This document shows positions 45,024 through 56,228 of a DNA stretch of 64,000 nucleotides, piece by piece. The stretch's first letter is position 1, and each line of letters begins with the position of its first letter. Source of the stretch: Desarmillaria ectypa (lineage: Eukaryota > Basidiomycota > Agaricomycetes > Agaricales > Physalacriaceae); NCBI GenBank assembly GCA_030407005.1, contig JAUDYN010000001.1, positions 4,402,001 to 4,466,000 of the forward strand, read 5' to 3'. The notes below the pieces were generated by a model. It was not told the DNA's origin, ran no database searches, and worked only from the letters and a program-made list of their open reading frames with translations. The position numbers and the translations under genes are program-made.

Positions 45024-45230
45024 TGTTGTAACTATTGCAGTGGGAGGCTTGCTGAGTATAAAATACTGGATTGTTATCTATTAGAGCTTGAGACGAACTC
45101 CTTAAATACTACAGAATGTATCTAGAATGTTCTGCTAAAGTACCTAATTATATCCTAGCATCGTGCCAAATTGATGGAACTGAATGTTCAGGAATCTTCT
45201 GGCACAAGCTTGAAGTTGCGAATACAAAAA
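45024..45230. repeat. Solo LTR, family E, copy 3 (207 bp)
   Basis: Exact target duplication CTAAG at 45019-45023 and 45231-45235. Starts TGTTGTAACTATTGCAG; the end has decayed to ACAAAAA where copy 1 reads CTCAACA. Same length as copy 1 and alignable throughout. Confidence 0.88.
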
Positions 45231-45235
45231 CTAAG

Positions 45236-46342
45236 TATTTCAATAACCACCCACCTAGAGTCCCTCAAATCTCAGGTTTGGAAAAGCCCGGTCATACTGG
45301 GAGCATTGCCACGGTCCGGTTCTTTTGTGATCACGTGCACATTTGTACTTCTCCGTTGTTTGTAGCTACATCCGCGACTATCACTAGCCATCCGGCATTC
45401 TCTCTCTTGGATCCAGCGATACGGTTCTAATACCTTCACCGGAGAGAAAAATGCAACGACTGCCGTGGGTGCACTTCCTGCCCGGAATTGGGGTGCTGCC
45501 GATTTCATCGTACTTAGTAACGTCTACCGGTATGATGAACTTTGTACATTCCAATCATCTAGATGCCTAATTCACAGATAGAAGAATCTGGGGAAATTGT
45601 TTTCGATGAATTTGCGGCAGAGAACATTGGTCCAGGCGATTCGTTTGACAGTTCTTGGCCTTCATGACTGAAAATGAAACCTCCGTGGCGTCGAAGAATC
45701 AAGGACGATGGTCAGACCTTTATCTTCTACTTGAAATTTTAGGTATTTGATACCGCCATGGAAGCTTCTCGTAACTGGATGCTTTTCATGCCCGAGATGA
45801 TATATGCCTTCAGCTATTGTACTTTTCAGCGTATATTTATGCCGCTTATCAGAAGGATGGCCTCTCTGAACTAGAACCGAATTTCGTCTGTGCTGGAATT
45901 AAGATCGCGTCTCCCCTCGTTGCTTCAACTCCGATTGACAATCATGTAATCGAAAGCATCTATTTCTTTGAAGGATAACATGTCGCGCATATAGAACCAA
46001 TTATCGGATATTATCTGCCGGTTTAATTAATCCATTAGCATGTCAGTTTGTAATTTTCCGTCTCTCTGGATTTTTTAATAGCAAAATGAAAGAAAACCTG
46101 TCTTCTGCGCGGATGGAACCATCGTCCTCTGTTTCATAAGCGAAAGACCAACAAATCCGTTCAGTCTTCTAGTTTATCGGGGAACGGTGCCATCATACCG
46201 TCTATTTCACCGACCTGCTTTTCCCTTTTTTTTCGGCTCGAGCATTCAATTCTCAGGAATTTTGCACCTGTTAAAACCCAGGATACTTAAATTAAATCAC
46301 GCTTGTGCAATGTAGATAGTCGCACATGTAAACTGCGACATG
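45236..46342 (+). pseudogene. Degraded coding traces of an unknown gene
   Basis: Plus-strand text in changing frames reads YGSNTFTGEKNATTAVGALP (about 45420-45480), then EESGEIVFDEFAAENIGPGD (about 45585-45645), FDTAMEASRNWMLFMPEM (about 45750-45800) and YAAYQKDGLSELEPNF (about 45836-45885). It looks like successive exons or frameshifted pieces of one protein, but I could not assemble an intact frame and do not recognise the family. The region from about 46150 to 46342 matches 55465-55615. Confidence 0.3.
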
Positions 46343-46634
46343 GGGGCTGTTAAGAATATGGGTGTTTTGGCTAATACACGAGTTGAAGAGTACTCGAATT
46401 AAAACCCGAGTCATAAGCGATGATGTCCAAAATCTGAGTTCCAACCACCAAGAGGGATCCGTAAGGGTGCTAACAAGCGCTAGGGGTAGTTAACGAGGGT
46501 GTCAGTAAGCGCTAGGCGTAACCGATCAGGTGCTTAGTTCACACAATGAAGTGGAGTTGAAGATGAGTTGATTGATTGATTTCCTAATACAATGGTATGG
46601 ATAGTGTTTATATACTATATTGAGTCCTTATCTT

Positions 46635-46845
46635 TGTTGGGATAGCAATCCCGAGCAAGTACTAGAATGTACTCGAAGGATTGGCTTACTCAGCAGGATC
46701 AACTTTGGACCGTGAAAGTGGACATACATAGTATTTCGTAGTAAGTTCTAGAAGTAGTACAAAATGTATTTAAGTAGGACACCTCTTGCTCAAGAGGCAA
46801 GGATTTTACCATCCTTTCTATGTTCTCCTCGCTCTCGTTACAACA
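46635..46845 (+). repeat. Copia 5' LTR (211 bp)
   Basis: Starts TGTTGGGATAGC and ends GTTACAACA. Differs from the 3' LTR at four sites, each a CpG in one copy and CpA or TpG in the other. At three sites this copy keeps the CpG; at one the 3' LTR does. Confidence 0.95.
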
Positions 46846-46929
46846 GGTTATGGGCCCCGGCCCTAACTGAACTACTTACATCATCACCAACTTCACACTC
46901 TCGTACTTTACGTACACACATAGAACCAA

Positions 46930-49900
46930 ATGGATAGCCAGTCCGTGTATAGGATTGAACCCCTTAAGGGCCCAGAAAACTACCCGACATGGAAAGTCAA
47001 GATGATTGATATACTAACCGATTTAGGTCTAATTGACTATGCCGATGGAAGCTCTGTGGCCCCGGCAGAAGCGGCACTGGTGGCAGATTGGAAGAAGAGT
47101 GATAGGAAGGCTCTTTTGACAATAAGGCTGCGGGTTTCGGATGGCCCGCTGGTGTATATTGCTGGTTCTAAGACTTCGGCAGAAGCCTGGAAAGCTCTGA
47201 AGGACATGTATGAGTCAAGGGGACCCATGGGAATTGTCCTTGTGAGAAGGAAATTCTTTAGAGCTCAGTGTGAAGAAGGAGGAAACATAGAGGAGCATAT
47301 TAGGACTATGAGGTCCTACCAGGAGGAGCTGGCATCCCTTAAGCAGACTGTTGAGGAGGAGGACTTCTCAATCACACTGCTTACATCACTTCCGGAATCA
47401 TGGAATTCATTCATTTCATCAGTGGATACTGCAGACTTGAAGGATTCATACAAATTGATTTCCTGAATTCTCCAAGAAGACATCCAATTGTGGGAAAAGA
47501 CTTCTGACCCAACGACAACACTTGCAGCACATAGCAAGAAGAAGTTTAATCTGAAAATCACATGTTACGGATGTGGAGAAACTGGCCACATTAAGGCCAA
47601 TTGCCCAAATGGGAAGAAGAATTCTGGAAAGCAATGGAAGGGAAAAGGGAAGGGCCAGACTCAGGCACATGTTGCCAAGTCAGATTCTGATGAAGAAGAT
47701 TATGCATTTTGGGCAAAAGACATCACACCTACTGCACTTGCAGGGTCATCATGGATCGGGGACTCAGGCACCACCAAGCATATAGTCAAGAATAGATTGC
47801 ATTTTTCTGACTATGTTGAGACCCCAGGACATGAAGTTATTGGTGTAGGAAGGTCAAAAGGCTTGGGAAGAGGAACAGTTAAGATTAAAATGGTTGAAGG
47901 AGGGAAGACCACTGCAGTCACTCTAAAAGACTGTATTCATTGCCCTGAAGCACCATTCAATCTTATATCATTAGGGCACATCACAGATGCTGGGTTTGAA
48001 CTCAAATTCAAGGAATCCCAGATGGATATTATCTCACCATGTGGCAAAAGGATTGGCCATGGAGATAAAGTATCGAAGCTGTATAGCCTAGATATTATTG
48101 CACCAGAAATAACTCAGGCCCATGTGACAAAACTGGCCCGAACATGGCAGAAGTGGCATCAGGTAATGGGCCACTTAAACATGGGATCAGTAAAGAGACT
48201 ATTTAGGAAGAAAATGGTCAAGGGAATGGATGTGGATGAGTTGGCAGTGCCCCAGAAGGATTGCGAAGCCTGCATACAGGCCAAACATCATGCCAAGCCA
48301 TTTCCGCAAGAAGCTGAAAGGAATTATACCAAAATAGGTGAAATGACATTTTCGGACTTATGGGGGCCAGCCCGAACTCAGGGTATCCATGGAGAAAGAT
48401 ATTACATAAGCTTCACAGATGGGAAATCCCAGAGGACAATGTTGTATTTTCTGAAGTCAAAACAGGGTACAGAAATCCAAAAGAAGATTCAGCAGTACCA
48501 AAAATACATCAAAGTCCACACTGGAAGGGATCTGAAGTTTATGAGGATTGATAATGGGAAGGAATATATCAATGAGGAGGTGAAGGAATACCTCCAGAGC
48601 AATGGCATCCAGTTGGAACTGACTGCCACATATTCTCCATCCCAAAATGGAGTTGCTGAGAGAGTCAATCGGACTCTTGTGGAGCATGCTCATGCCATGC
48701 TAGAAGAACATCACTTGCCGAAATTTTTATGGCCCGAGGCAGTGGCATATGCCACATATTTGAAGAACCGATCACCAACCAGGGCCATCAGAAATGATCT
48801 AACCCCAGAAGAAGTGTTTTGTAGAACAAAACCAGATATTTCAACACTCCAGGAATTCGGAACAAAGTGCTGGGTGTTGCAACAGGATAACAAAAGGTCA
48901 AAACTCGACCCGAAATCAAGGGAATTTGTCTTTACAGGTCTTACAGATGAATCAAGAGCCTGGAGATACTACAACTCACAGACTAGGCAGATTCAGACCT
49001 CAAGAAATATTATATTCCCTGAAGAGAGCATTTTAAATGCTAACAATGATGAATACATTGTGTCCCATCCTCCACTGCTCGAGGGGGAGTCAGGGAGCAA
49101 AGTCGAGCAGATTCTGGATGGAAATGATGATATTTCGGACAAATCCACAGGTGCTGGGAATGCCGAAACAAAAGGGGAAATGCCCCTTGATGACCCAGCA
49201 ACCAAATCAAAGTTACCTGTATGGCATGGGAAGGTGATTCAGCCACGCGACAAATCGGTCCGGATTGCATCAGTAGCCCCACCAAGTTACCGGTTCCTTA
49301 ATAATTCAGCCTCACGAGGCACGAAATTGCCAGAAAAGCAGCAGGAAGTAACAAAGGGACCATTGGAGACTGCAAATATTGCAGTAGAATATGCATGTGT
49401 GGGGGAGACTGCAGATAACCTCAGTGATGAGCCATTAAGCCTTGAAGAAGCTAAAACAAGGCCAGATTGGCATCATTGGAAGAAAGCAATGGATGAAGAA
49501 TATAATCTATTGACTTCTCTAGGCACATGGCAGCTGGAAGAATTACCTCAGGATAGGTCGCTTGTTGATTGCAAGTGGACCTACAGGCTGAAAAGAGATG
49601 GTGATGGGAAAATCACCAGGCACAAAGCCAGACTCATTGTGAAAGGATTTTCACAGAAACCCGGAATTGATTTCTTTGAGACATATGCACCCGTAGTTAG
49701 GCTGGACACATTCTGCCTACTTATGGCCATTGCCACACAAATAAACCTGATTATTCATGGAACAGATGTTGTTGGAGCCTACTTAAATGGAAAGCTCAAT
49801 GAATCTATTTATATGGCACAGCCACCCGAATATTCCGATGGGAGTGGCAAGGCGGCACACCTCAAGTTGACATTATATGGACTCAAGCAATCTGGCTGAG

Positions 49901-50979
49901 TTTGGAATGAGAAATTAAATGCTACCTTTTTGGGACTCAGATACATGAGATTGATTAGCGATCAATGTGTGCATATCAGACAGATGGATTCTGGTCCTAT
50001 AATTGTAGCTGTGCATGTAGACGACATGACACTGCTTGCCCCAGATGATGAAACCATGTCTATTATGAAAGAAGAGCTTAAGAAGAAGCTAAATGTTACA
50101 GACATGGGGGAGATTCAATACATATTGGGCATGAAGATAGACAGGAATTGGGAGAAGGGTACCATTACCTTATCCCAGAAGGCATATATTTTGAAGGTAC
50201 TCAAGTGAATGGGCATGAAAGACTGCAAACCAGTCAAAATGCCTATGGACCCAAATGTACGGCTAGAGAAAATCCCCGAAGACGATCCCCGGAGCGCTGA
50301 CACAGCCACCAGGCAATATTACCATACTGGTGTCGGATCTCTGATGTATGCAGCCAATGGATCTCGGCCTGACATTGCACATGCTGTCATGGAATTGAGC
50401 AAATACATACAAAATCCGGCTGCTGAGCATGTCACAGCTCTGAAACGAGTTTGCCGTTACTTGAAGGGGACTCTGGATTTTGGAATCACATATGGAGGAA
50501 CTACAGATGAACTGATACCCTACTCAGATTCAGACTGGGGAGAAGACAGGACAGATAGAAGATCAACATCTGGTTATGTCTGTACCTATGCAGGGGGAGC
50601 TGTTACTTGGAGTTCAAAGAAACAGCCCACTGTAGCTCTATCCACTATGGAGGCAGAATATATGGCCCTTTCGCAAACAACCCAAGAAGTAATATGGTTG
50701 TGGGCAATTTTAACTGAATTAGGATTGCCACCTGATGGTGCAACCACTATTTTCGTCGACAATCAGTCAGCGATCAAATTTGCTGAGAACCCCATATTCC
50801 ATGCGCGATCAAAGCACATAGACATATGGCATCACTTCATTCACGAGCACATGGCTTCAAATGAAGTCAAAGTTCAGCACTGCGCATCAGAGGAGAACTT
50901 AGCAGATATATTCACTAAAGGGCTACCAAGACCATTACATGAATATCTATCTGCAGGTATTTTAGGAGCTCGGAATTGA
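46930..50979 (+). pseudogene. Copia gag-pol polyprotein, three in-frame TGA stops
   Basis: One frame of 1,350 codons. The order is gag (to about 47480), zinc knuckle CYGCGETGHIKANC (about 47563-47604), protease with GDSGTT (about 47758), GAG-pre-integrase H/C region (HLNMGSVKRLF ... CEACIQAKHH), integrase with FTDGKSQ, DNGKEY and PSQNGVAERVNRT, reverse transcriptase (HKARLIVKGF, ETYAPVVRLDT, AVHVDDM at about 50010), then RNase H (SDSDWGEDRTDRRST, STMEAEYMAL). The order integrase before reverse transcriptase makes it Copia. Stops are at 47464-47466, 49897-49899 and 50206-50208. Each is TGA where arginine (CGA) is expected by family, so one C-to-T change at a CpG explains each. Otherwise the frame is open. 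Not translatable in full as given. Confidence 0.93.
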
Positions 50980-50986
50980 GGGGGAG

Positions 50987-51197
50987 TGTTGGGATAGCAA
51001 TCCCGAGCAAGTACTAGAATGTACTCGAAGGATTGGCTTACTCAGCAGGATCAACTTTGGACCGTGAAAGTGGACATACATAGTATTTCATAGTAAGTTC
51101 TAGAAGTAGTACAAAATGTATTTAAGTAGGACACCTCTTGCTCGAGAGGCAAGGATTTTACCATCCTTTCTATGTTCTCCTTGCTCTCATTACAACA
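50987..51197 (+). repeat. Copia 3' LTR (211 bp)
   Basis: Starts TGTTGGGATAGC and ends ATTACAACA; see the 5' LTR for the four differences. Confidence 0.95.
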
Positions 51198-51356
51198 ATC
51201 TTTCTACGAGGTTCCATGGTATTCTAGTAGTAGTGAGAAGAATAGAGAAATTGCAAGAAAGTACCGGTAGGTCAAGGTCAAGGCCGAGAAGACCGAGAGC
51301 AGGCATGTGTTGACTCATGTACAATCTGGCGAAGACCCGATATCCATAACAGGGGC

Positions 51357-53039
51357 GTATCAAAAGGCAAAACGTCATTCATGTTATCCTGGCATCTTGT
51401 TTCCTTCGGAGACTCACAATATGTCATGGGCTAACTTCTGATAGGATGTGTTTATACCCACTCATAGTCTGAGCATAGGCAAAATGTAGCCCATGATAGC
51501 CCTCTACTGTCTGCACACTCCAGTTGAAACCCAAGAGAATAGGTCCATGAAAGCTGCATTGTGATCTGTGACCGCCAAAATGAGTGCCAGGAAATTATCT
51601 GGAAAGGAACAAAGAGGAGAAGAAGCCTCCAATCTCACCCACTCATCCCCCCATCTTGAATAGTATCCTCCCCCTGATTAATGGCCACCCCCTCTAATTT
51701 ACTATATGGCAACTGTTACAGCATCTTTGAACCCTACAACATCACTCCCAACCATGGTGGTGGTAAAGAAAACACTGAACTGCCACAGTGCACTTGGATT
51801 GACTTGGAGCATGTCAGTGAAGGCTGCATGAAAGGTGTTTGTTCCTCGGAGAACGAGGTGTGGGGTTGAGGGGTAGGTTCTGGTACCACGTGATGATGGC
51901 TGAATGATATATGATTACCAGTGCAGACGTCGGGACTGAGAGGGATGACATAGCGATGTTGCATTCATTGGAGCAACACCTGCAACACTATGAAGCAGGT
52001 AAAAAAAAGCGCAAAGTATAGTATTCAAGAGTAGACTTACAGGTCGGTACCCTGGTTTGTAATTCCTCGCTGGGATCATCGCTCTGCAGGCCTGTCGCCG
52101 GTCCCTCGATGTCGATACAGATCCATTCTCTGTACATGATGCTTATTCCTTCACTGTAAATGTAAATCTAACACCCAAAAACCAATAGTGCACCTGCAGA
52201 TCATTTGTTCTCCTCAGAGCTTGGCGAATTAACAGAAAATCGACATTCTGGAATGGCGATCTTCAATCACCGTCACCTGGAACTGGCGCTAGGCTTCTAT
52301 AAAGCATAGGAAATGCTTCGTTGGACTCGCTCGCCTTCGACACATTCAGCAGCCACTTCACACAAAGCACTATCCGTCTCGCGAAAATAACTGTGGTCTT
52401 CTGCATCACAACCTTCATAGCCACTTACACCACTATTCCTGCCTCAGGTCTGCTCATTTAACAACCAGATAACTGTTGCAGCACGGTAGAAACGGTCAAA
52501 GTTATCATGACAGGGAGACAAATTTTGGCCTCCCATCTTGGTCCGATACAAATTCCAAGGCAACGGTATGAGTGACATAGCGCAGAGGCATAGCAGGAAG
52601 CCGTGGTAGACGTCTGGGGTTAGGGTTATGGTGTCAAATCCGGAAGGGCGGACCGATAGAACCGTACCAACTTCAACCAAGTCGTAAAGGAAGCCTGCCG
52701 GGTCTTCACGCACTGCACAGAGATTTTCAATGCGCAATATAATTATTGTTCCCCCTCATCAATATCAAATGGCAGATTATATAACCTTATGCACTCGCCA
52801 GTCACTTCGCTGGGTTTACAATCCAAGTCTTTTCCTCAGCCCAGCTGCCCATTAGGATCTCTTTTTTTCGGGAAGCATAGAACGACGGTCTACAGGAAGT
52901 TACATTACCTCAGTGGTACATTCTCGTGCCGCTTTCTCTCACCGAAGTCAATGAAAAAATTTCAAATATCAATAGTAAGTAATAAATCAGTCCTACACAA
53001 CCTCTACTGACGGCGGATGCAACCAAGGAACCGAAAATC
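51357..53039. other. Intergenic, no confident gene
   Basis: 51357-51420 continues the segment shared with 55616-55680. Minus frame 52444-52737 (97 codons) and plus frame 51681-51869 are open but have no recognised motif. An A-run near 52001 and ordinary CpG content otherwise. Confidence 0.4.
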
Positions 53040-53536
53040 TTACGCTCCAACGTTGATTGGGGTACAACCAAGAGCAATGAGCCCGTTCTGCGCATTCAGA
53101 TGTTGAGCTTCTGGAAATACCTAATCAAGTAGTACTCACGTAGTTGTTCTTCTCGCAGCAAACGGGCTGGTTGGCGCACTGGGTGGTTCCAAGACCGATG
53201 ACGGTGATAGGGTCGCAGGTGAGACCTCTTGGTATATTGTTCGGATTCTGAAAATTCTTCACAGGAGACAAGCACTCACACTCCGGCAGTAACGTCGCCG
53301 ATAGGGATGTTCAAGAGACCGAGGACGTTCTGCATGGCAGAGGACTTGGGCTGTTCAATAATTAGCATCATCGCTGTTGAAAGACACAGGATCGAACTCA
53401 CGTCTTGAACGGACTTGCAGCACTGAGCGGAACCAGTGTTGCACTTTCCGCCGGTGACGGTCGTGGTCGTTGCAGGAGCTGCGACAACGAAGAGAGGCAG
53501 GGCCAAGACAGCGAGAGCGATGATACGAGAGAACAT
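53040..53536 (-). CDS. Class I hydrophobin A
   Basis: Predicted 113-residue secreted amphipathic protein that assembles on hyphal surfaces and at air-water interfaces. Minus-strand exons: 53536-53402, 53350-53280, 53227-53140, 53087-53040. Signal peptide MFSRIIALAVLALPLFVVAAP, then the eight-cysteine pattern C-CC-C-C-CC-C: KCNTGSAQCC, LTCDP, QCANQPVCC and LGCTP. It ends INVGA and stops at 53040-53042. The intron positions are the conserved ones of Agaricomycete class I hydrophobins. It is head to head with hydrophobin B (ATG codons 821 bases apart). A TATA box (minus strand GTATAAAAGAG) lies about 55-65 bases upstream. The central 324 bases are identical to hydrophobin B. Confidence 0.95.
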
Positions 53537-54356
53537 GTTGAACTCAGAGAACAGTGCTTGTTGAGGATACTTCCCTCGACTTTTCGTCTCTTTTATACAT
53601 CCGTCTCGTATGTAATTTTCTTTCGGGACCGAACGTGAAAATATTTGTCTGTTACGGCAATCATGGACTCTGTGGCTGATAACGATAGAATAACGAATAT
53701 CCTACCTATACGTCTGGAGGAATACGGTTTGACAGCCGATCGTATTCCCTGTCAAAGGTTTGCGGGAGGCAATATCGGGAAATTTTCCCTTGCCGCGCCT
53801 CATGGTTTGGGTGCTTCATGTAGAAGAGCACTTATTGGCAGCTGGTGTCTCATGATCTTGACAAAATGAAGGACTAAGTTTAACACGGCTGGGATGATGA
53901 AATGGTAAAGCTAGGTTCCGGACATCTGCCGAAACCAAAGGCCGAGACGAGACGAATATTGAACCGCAACAAGCGGGCTTAAAATAGTGGTATCTAATTA
54001 GCAAACTGGAAGTTAGTTTAGTCAGTTGTCTTGGGTTCTAGTGGCAGTTATAGATGTTAAACCATCCAGCAGAATTGCCGTTTGGATATTCGTAATAGAA
54101 AAATGTTAGAATAGCGGGAAGAAATCATGTTTGACACATTCACGCAACGGCACGATTGCAAGGAATCGTCGATCGCAAAATGTGGCAATGAAAAAAAAAA
54201 AAAGGATCAAGCAGTCAATCGCTCATCTGTCGCGATTGTCCGTCATACATTTTTCACGGTAACCAAAGTTATCTCCATGTTCGGTCCCGCCGACTTGGAC
54301 AGGATATAAAAAAGAGAGAGCGTTGACGGATAGATCATCAACAAGCACCTTTAAAG
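53537..54356. promoter_or_regulatory. Divergent hydrophobin promoter region
   Basis: Shared upstream region. TATA boxes: CTCTTTTATAC at about 53589-53599 for the minus gene and GATATAAAAAAG at about 54302-54313 for the plus gene. A short block TGTTCGGTCCCG occurs before the plus gene, and its mirror (CGGGACCGAACG) before the minus gene. 53640-53800 recurs in direct orientation at 55167-55330, downstream of hydrophobin B. Confidence 0.6.
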
Positions 54357-54857
54357 ATGTTCTCTCGTCTCACTGCTCTCGCTGTCTTGGCTCTGCCTCT
54401 CTTCGTCACCGCGTCTCCCGCAGCTACTACGACCGTCACCGGCGGAAAGTGCAACACTGGTTCCGCTCAGTGCTGCAAGTCCGTTCAAGACGTGAGTTCG
54501 ATCCTGTGTCTTTCAACAGCGATGATGCTAATTATTGAACAGCCCAAGTCCTCTGCCATGCAGAACGTCCTCGGTCTCTTGAACATCCCTATCGGCGACG
54601 TTACTGCCGGAGTGTGAGTGCTTGTCTCCTGTGAAGAATTTTCAGAATCCGAACAATATACCAAGAGGTCTCACCTGCGACCCTATCACCGTCATCGGTC
54701 TTGGAACCACCCAGTGCGCCAACCAGCCCGTTTGCTGCGAGAAGAACAACTTCGTGAGTGCTTTAGAAGTACCATACGCTGGTAGTTCGCTCATGGCACG
54801 AAACTTTAGAATGGTCTCGTTGCTCTCGGCTGCACTCCCATCAATGTTGGACTTTAA
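54357..54857 (+). CDS. Class I hydrophobin B
   Basis: Predicted 113-residue class I hydrophobin. Exons: 54357-54491, 54543-54613, 54666-54753, 54810-54857. Signal peptide MFSRLTALAVLALPLFVTASP; all eight cysteines as in hydrophobin A; ends INVGL, TAA at 54855-54857. Coding positions 54428-54751, including introns 54492-54542 and 54614-54665, are identical to the other copy, while the signal-peptide exon, the last intron and the last exon differ. This suggests gene conversion. The two proteins differ mainly in the signal peptide and in single residues (N-terminal linker, F for Y before the last intron, L for A at the end). Confidence 0.95.
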
Positions 54858-55965
54858 TCCGGTTGGCGTCTTTGGTTCTTAAAAGGTCTTTGGTGTGTTG
54901 AAGGTTTTCGTTACTACCGCGAGATCTGTGTTTGTTTAGATGACACTTATCACATTACGTGATTTATCTTCGTGAATGCCTTCTCAACGGATTGATTGAG
55001 ATTCGGACCAACTGCTCGTCGATGACTAAGTAACTTGCCTGGATAACGTACTCGAAAGTTACAACAAGGTCGAGAGGACCGCGAAGCCGAGTCAGTAAGC
55101 ACGTATATGCGGTGAACAAAGAACGCAGGTGTATTCACATCTGGAACTCATAACGGTCTCGAAAATATTTTACTGTTACGGCAATCATGGACTCTGTGGC
55201 TGATAATGATAGAATAACGAAGATCCTACCTATATATCTGTAATAATACGGCTTGACAGTCGATCGTATGCCCTGTCAAAGGTTTTCGGAGTGCAATGTC
55301 GGAAAAAATTCCCTTGCCACGCCTTATTCTTGCAGTCACTCAATTGTCGGAGCTATAATTTTTTCTGCCTTTGACAGAATCATCTCCAAGACCGTTACGA
55401 GTTCCAGATATGATTACACCTGCATTATTTTCTCACTGTATATGCGTGATCACTGACTCGGCTTCCGTCTATTTCACCAGCCTGCTTTTCTCTTTTTTTT
55501 TTCGGCTCGAGCAGCCAATTCTCAGGAATTTCTTACCTCTTACGGCCCAGGATACTTCAATTCAGCCAGGCTTGTGTAATATATATAGTCGCACATTTCG
55601 ACTGGGACACGGGGGTGTATCAAAAGGCAAAACTATTGTTCATGTTATCCTGGCATCTTGTTTCATTCGAAGGTTCGCGAGCATTTGGAGCCCTTATGAA
55701 ATATTTTCTCCCTTGCGTAAGCTACCTTAACGGGCACCATTACACTTCGAACTTGATGTAACGGTCATTTTTCACAACGCTCGGGGTTTAAGTCTCTTTC
55801 CAAATGATGGGCCTAGAACAACCTGATCATTTTAGAATGACGCGTTATAAGTTTACCTTTTCTTTGGAGTGTGTCGTGAGAAGAACAGACGATTGTAATA
55901 TTGGTTTACTGAAGGGCATGTACTTACTTTGACTATAGTGAAAATGTGTGGAGTGCTCTTTATCC
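54858..55965. other. Duplicated downstream region of hydrophobin B
   Basis: 55167-55330 is a direct repeat of 53640-53800. 55465-55680 matches 46150-46342 plus 51357-51420 and represents the empty site of the LTR A insertion there. No gene seen. Confidence 0.5.
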
Positions 55966-56030
55966 TCGGATATGTTGTAACCATTAGCAAAAGCACGCGG
56001 CTGCTGGAGGTTCGAATCCCCGTATGCGAA
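55966..56030 (+). tRNA. tRNA-like sequence, possible Glu-type relic
   Basis: Starts TCGGATATG and ends CCCCGTATGCGAA; the two ends pair at six of seven positions. GGTTCGAATCC is a perfect internal B-box. The D region and anticodon arm are not well formed and the length is only 65. I regard it as a truncated tRNA or the head of a tRNA-derived repeat. Confidence 0.3.
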
Positions 56031-56228
56031 TATGTTGAAATTTCTTCTGTTTTGTGTTCCCGGAAATGTACATTGGGAACTAGGGACCTCAGATTTCCCG
56101 AGACCGTAGGGTATGACATGGCTTGAAGAACAAGGTACATTGCCTTATTTTGCTTTTGGTGAACGTAGTAGTAAGCGGAGCAGGATTTCATGGTTAATAC
56201 ATAAAAGGAGCTGGTATTGTGGTTCTAC

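Larger units (their letters stand above)
46635..51197 (+). mobile_element. Full-length Ty1/Copia LTR retrotransposon
   Basis: Complete element of 4,563 bp with 211-bp LTRs and an exact inner target duplication ATCTT (46630-46634 and 51198-51202). Right after the 5' LTR is GGTTATGGGCCCC, the presumed primer-binding site. Just before the 3' LTR is the polypurine tract GAGGGGGAG (50978-50986). The single gag-pol frame 46930-50979 is interrupted by three TGA codons. The LTRs differ at four positions, about 1.9 percent. The element is recent but silent as it stands. It lies in the centre of an older solo LTR A. Confidence 0.96.
46348..51351. repeat. Solo LTR, family A, interrupted by the Copia element
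   Basis: LTR A sequence is 46348-46634 plus 51203-51351. Exact outer target duplication GGGGC at 46343-46347 and 51352-51356. The empty site is preserved in the duplicated segment at about 55610 (CACGGGGGTGTATCAAAAGGC). Starts TGTTAAGAATATGG and ends ATCCATAACA; two minisatellite units. Confidence 0.93.

Noticed and set aside
49897..50208. TGA codons in Copia as programmed readthrough or recoding
   Set aside because: Three scattered TGA codons at CGA-type arginine positions, together with CpG-only LTR differences, are better explained by mutation; no readthrough context is evident.
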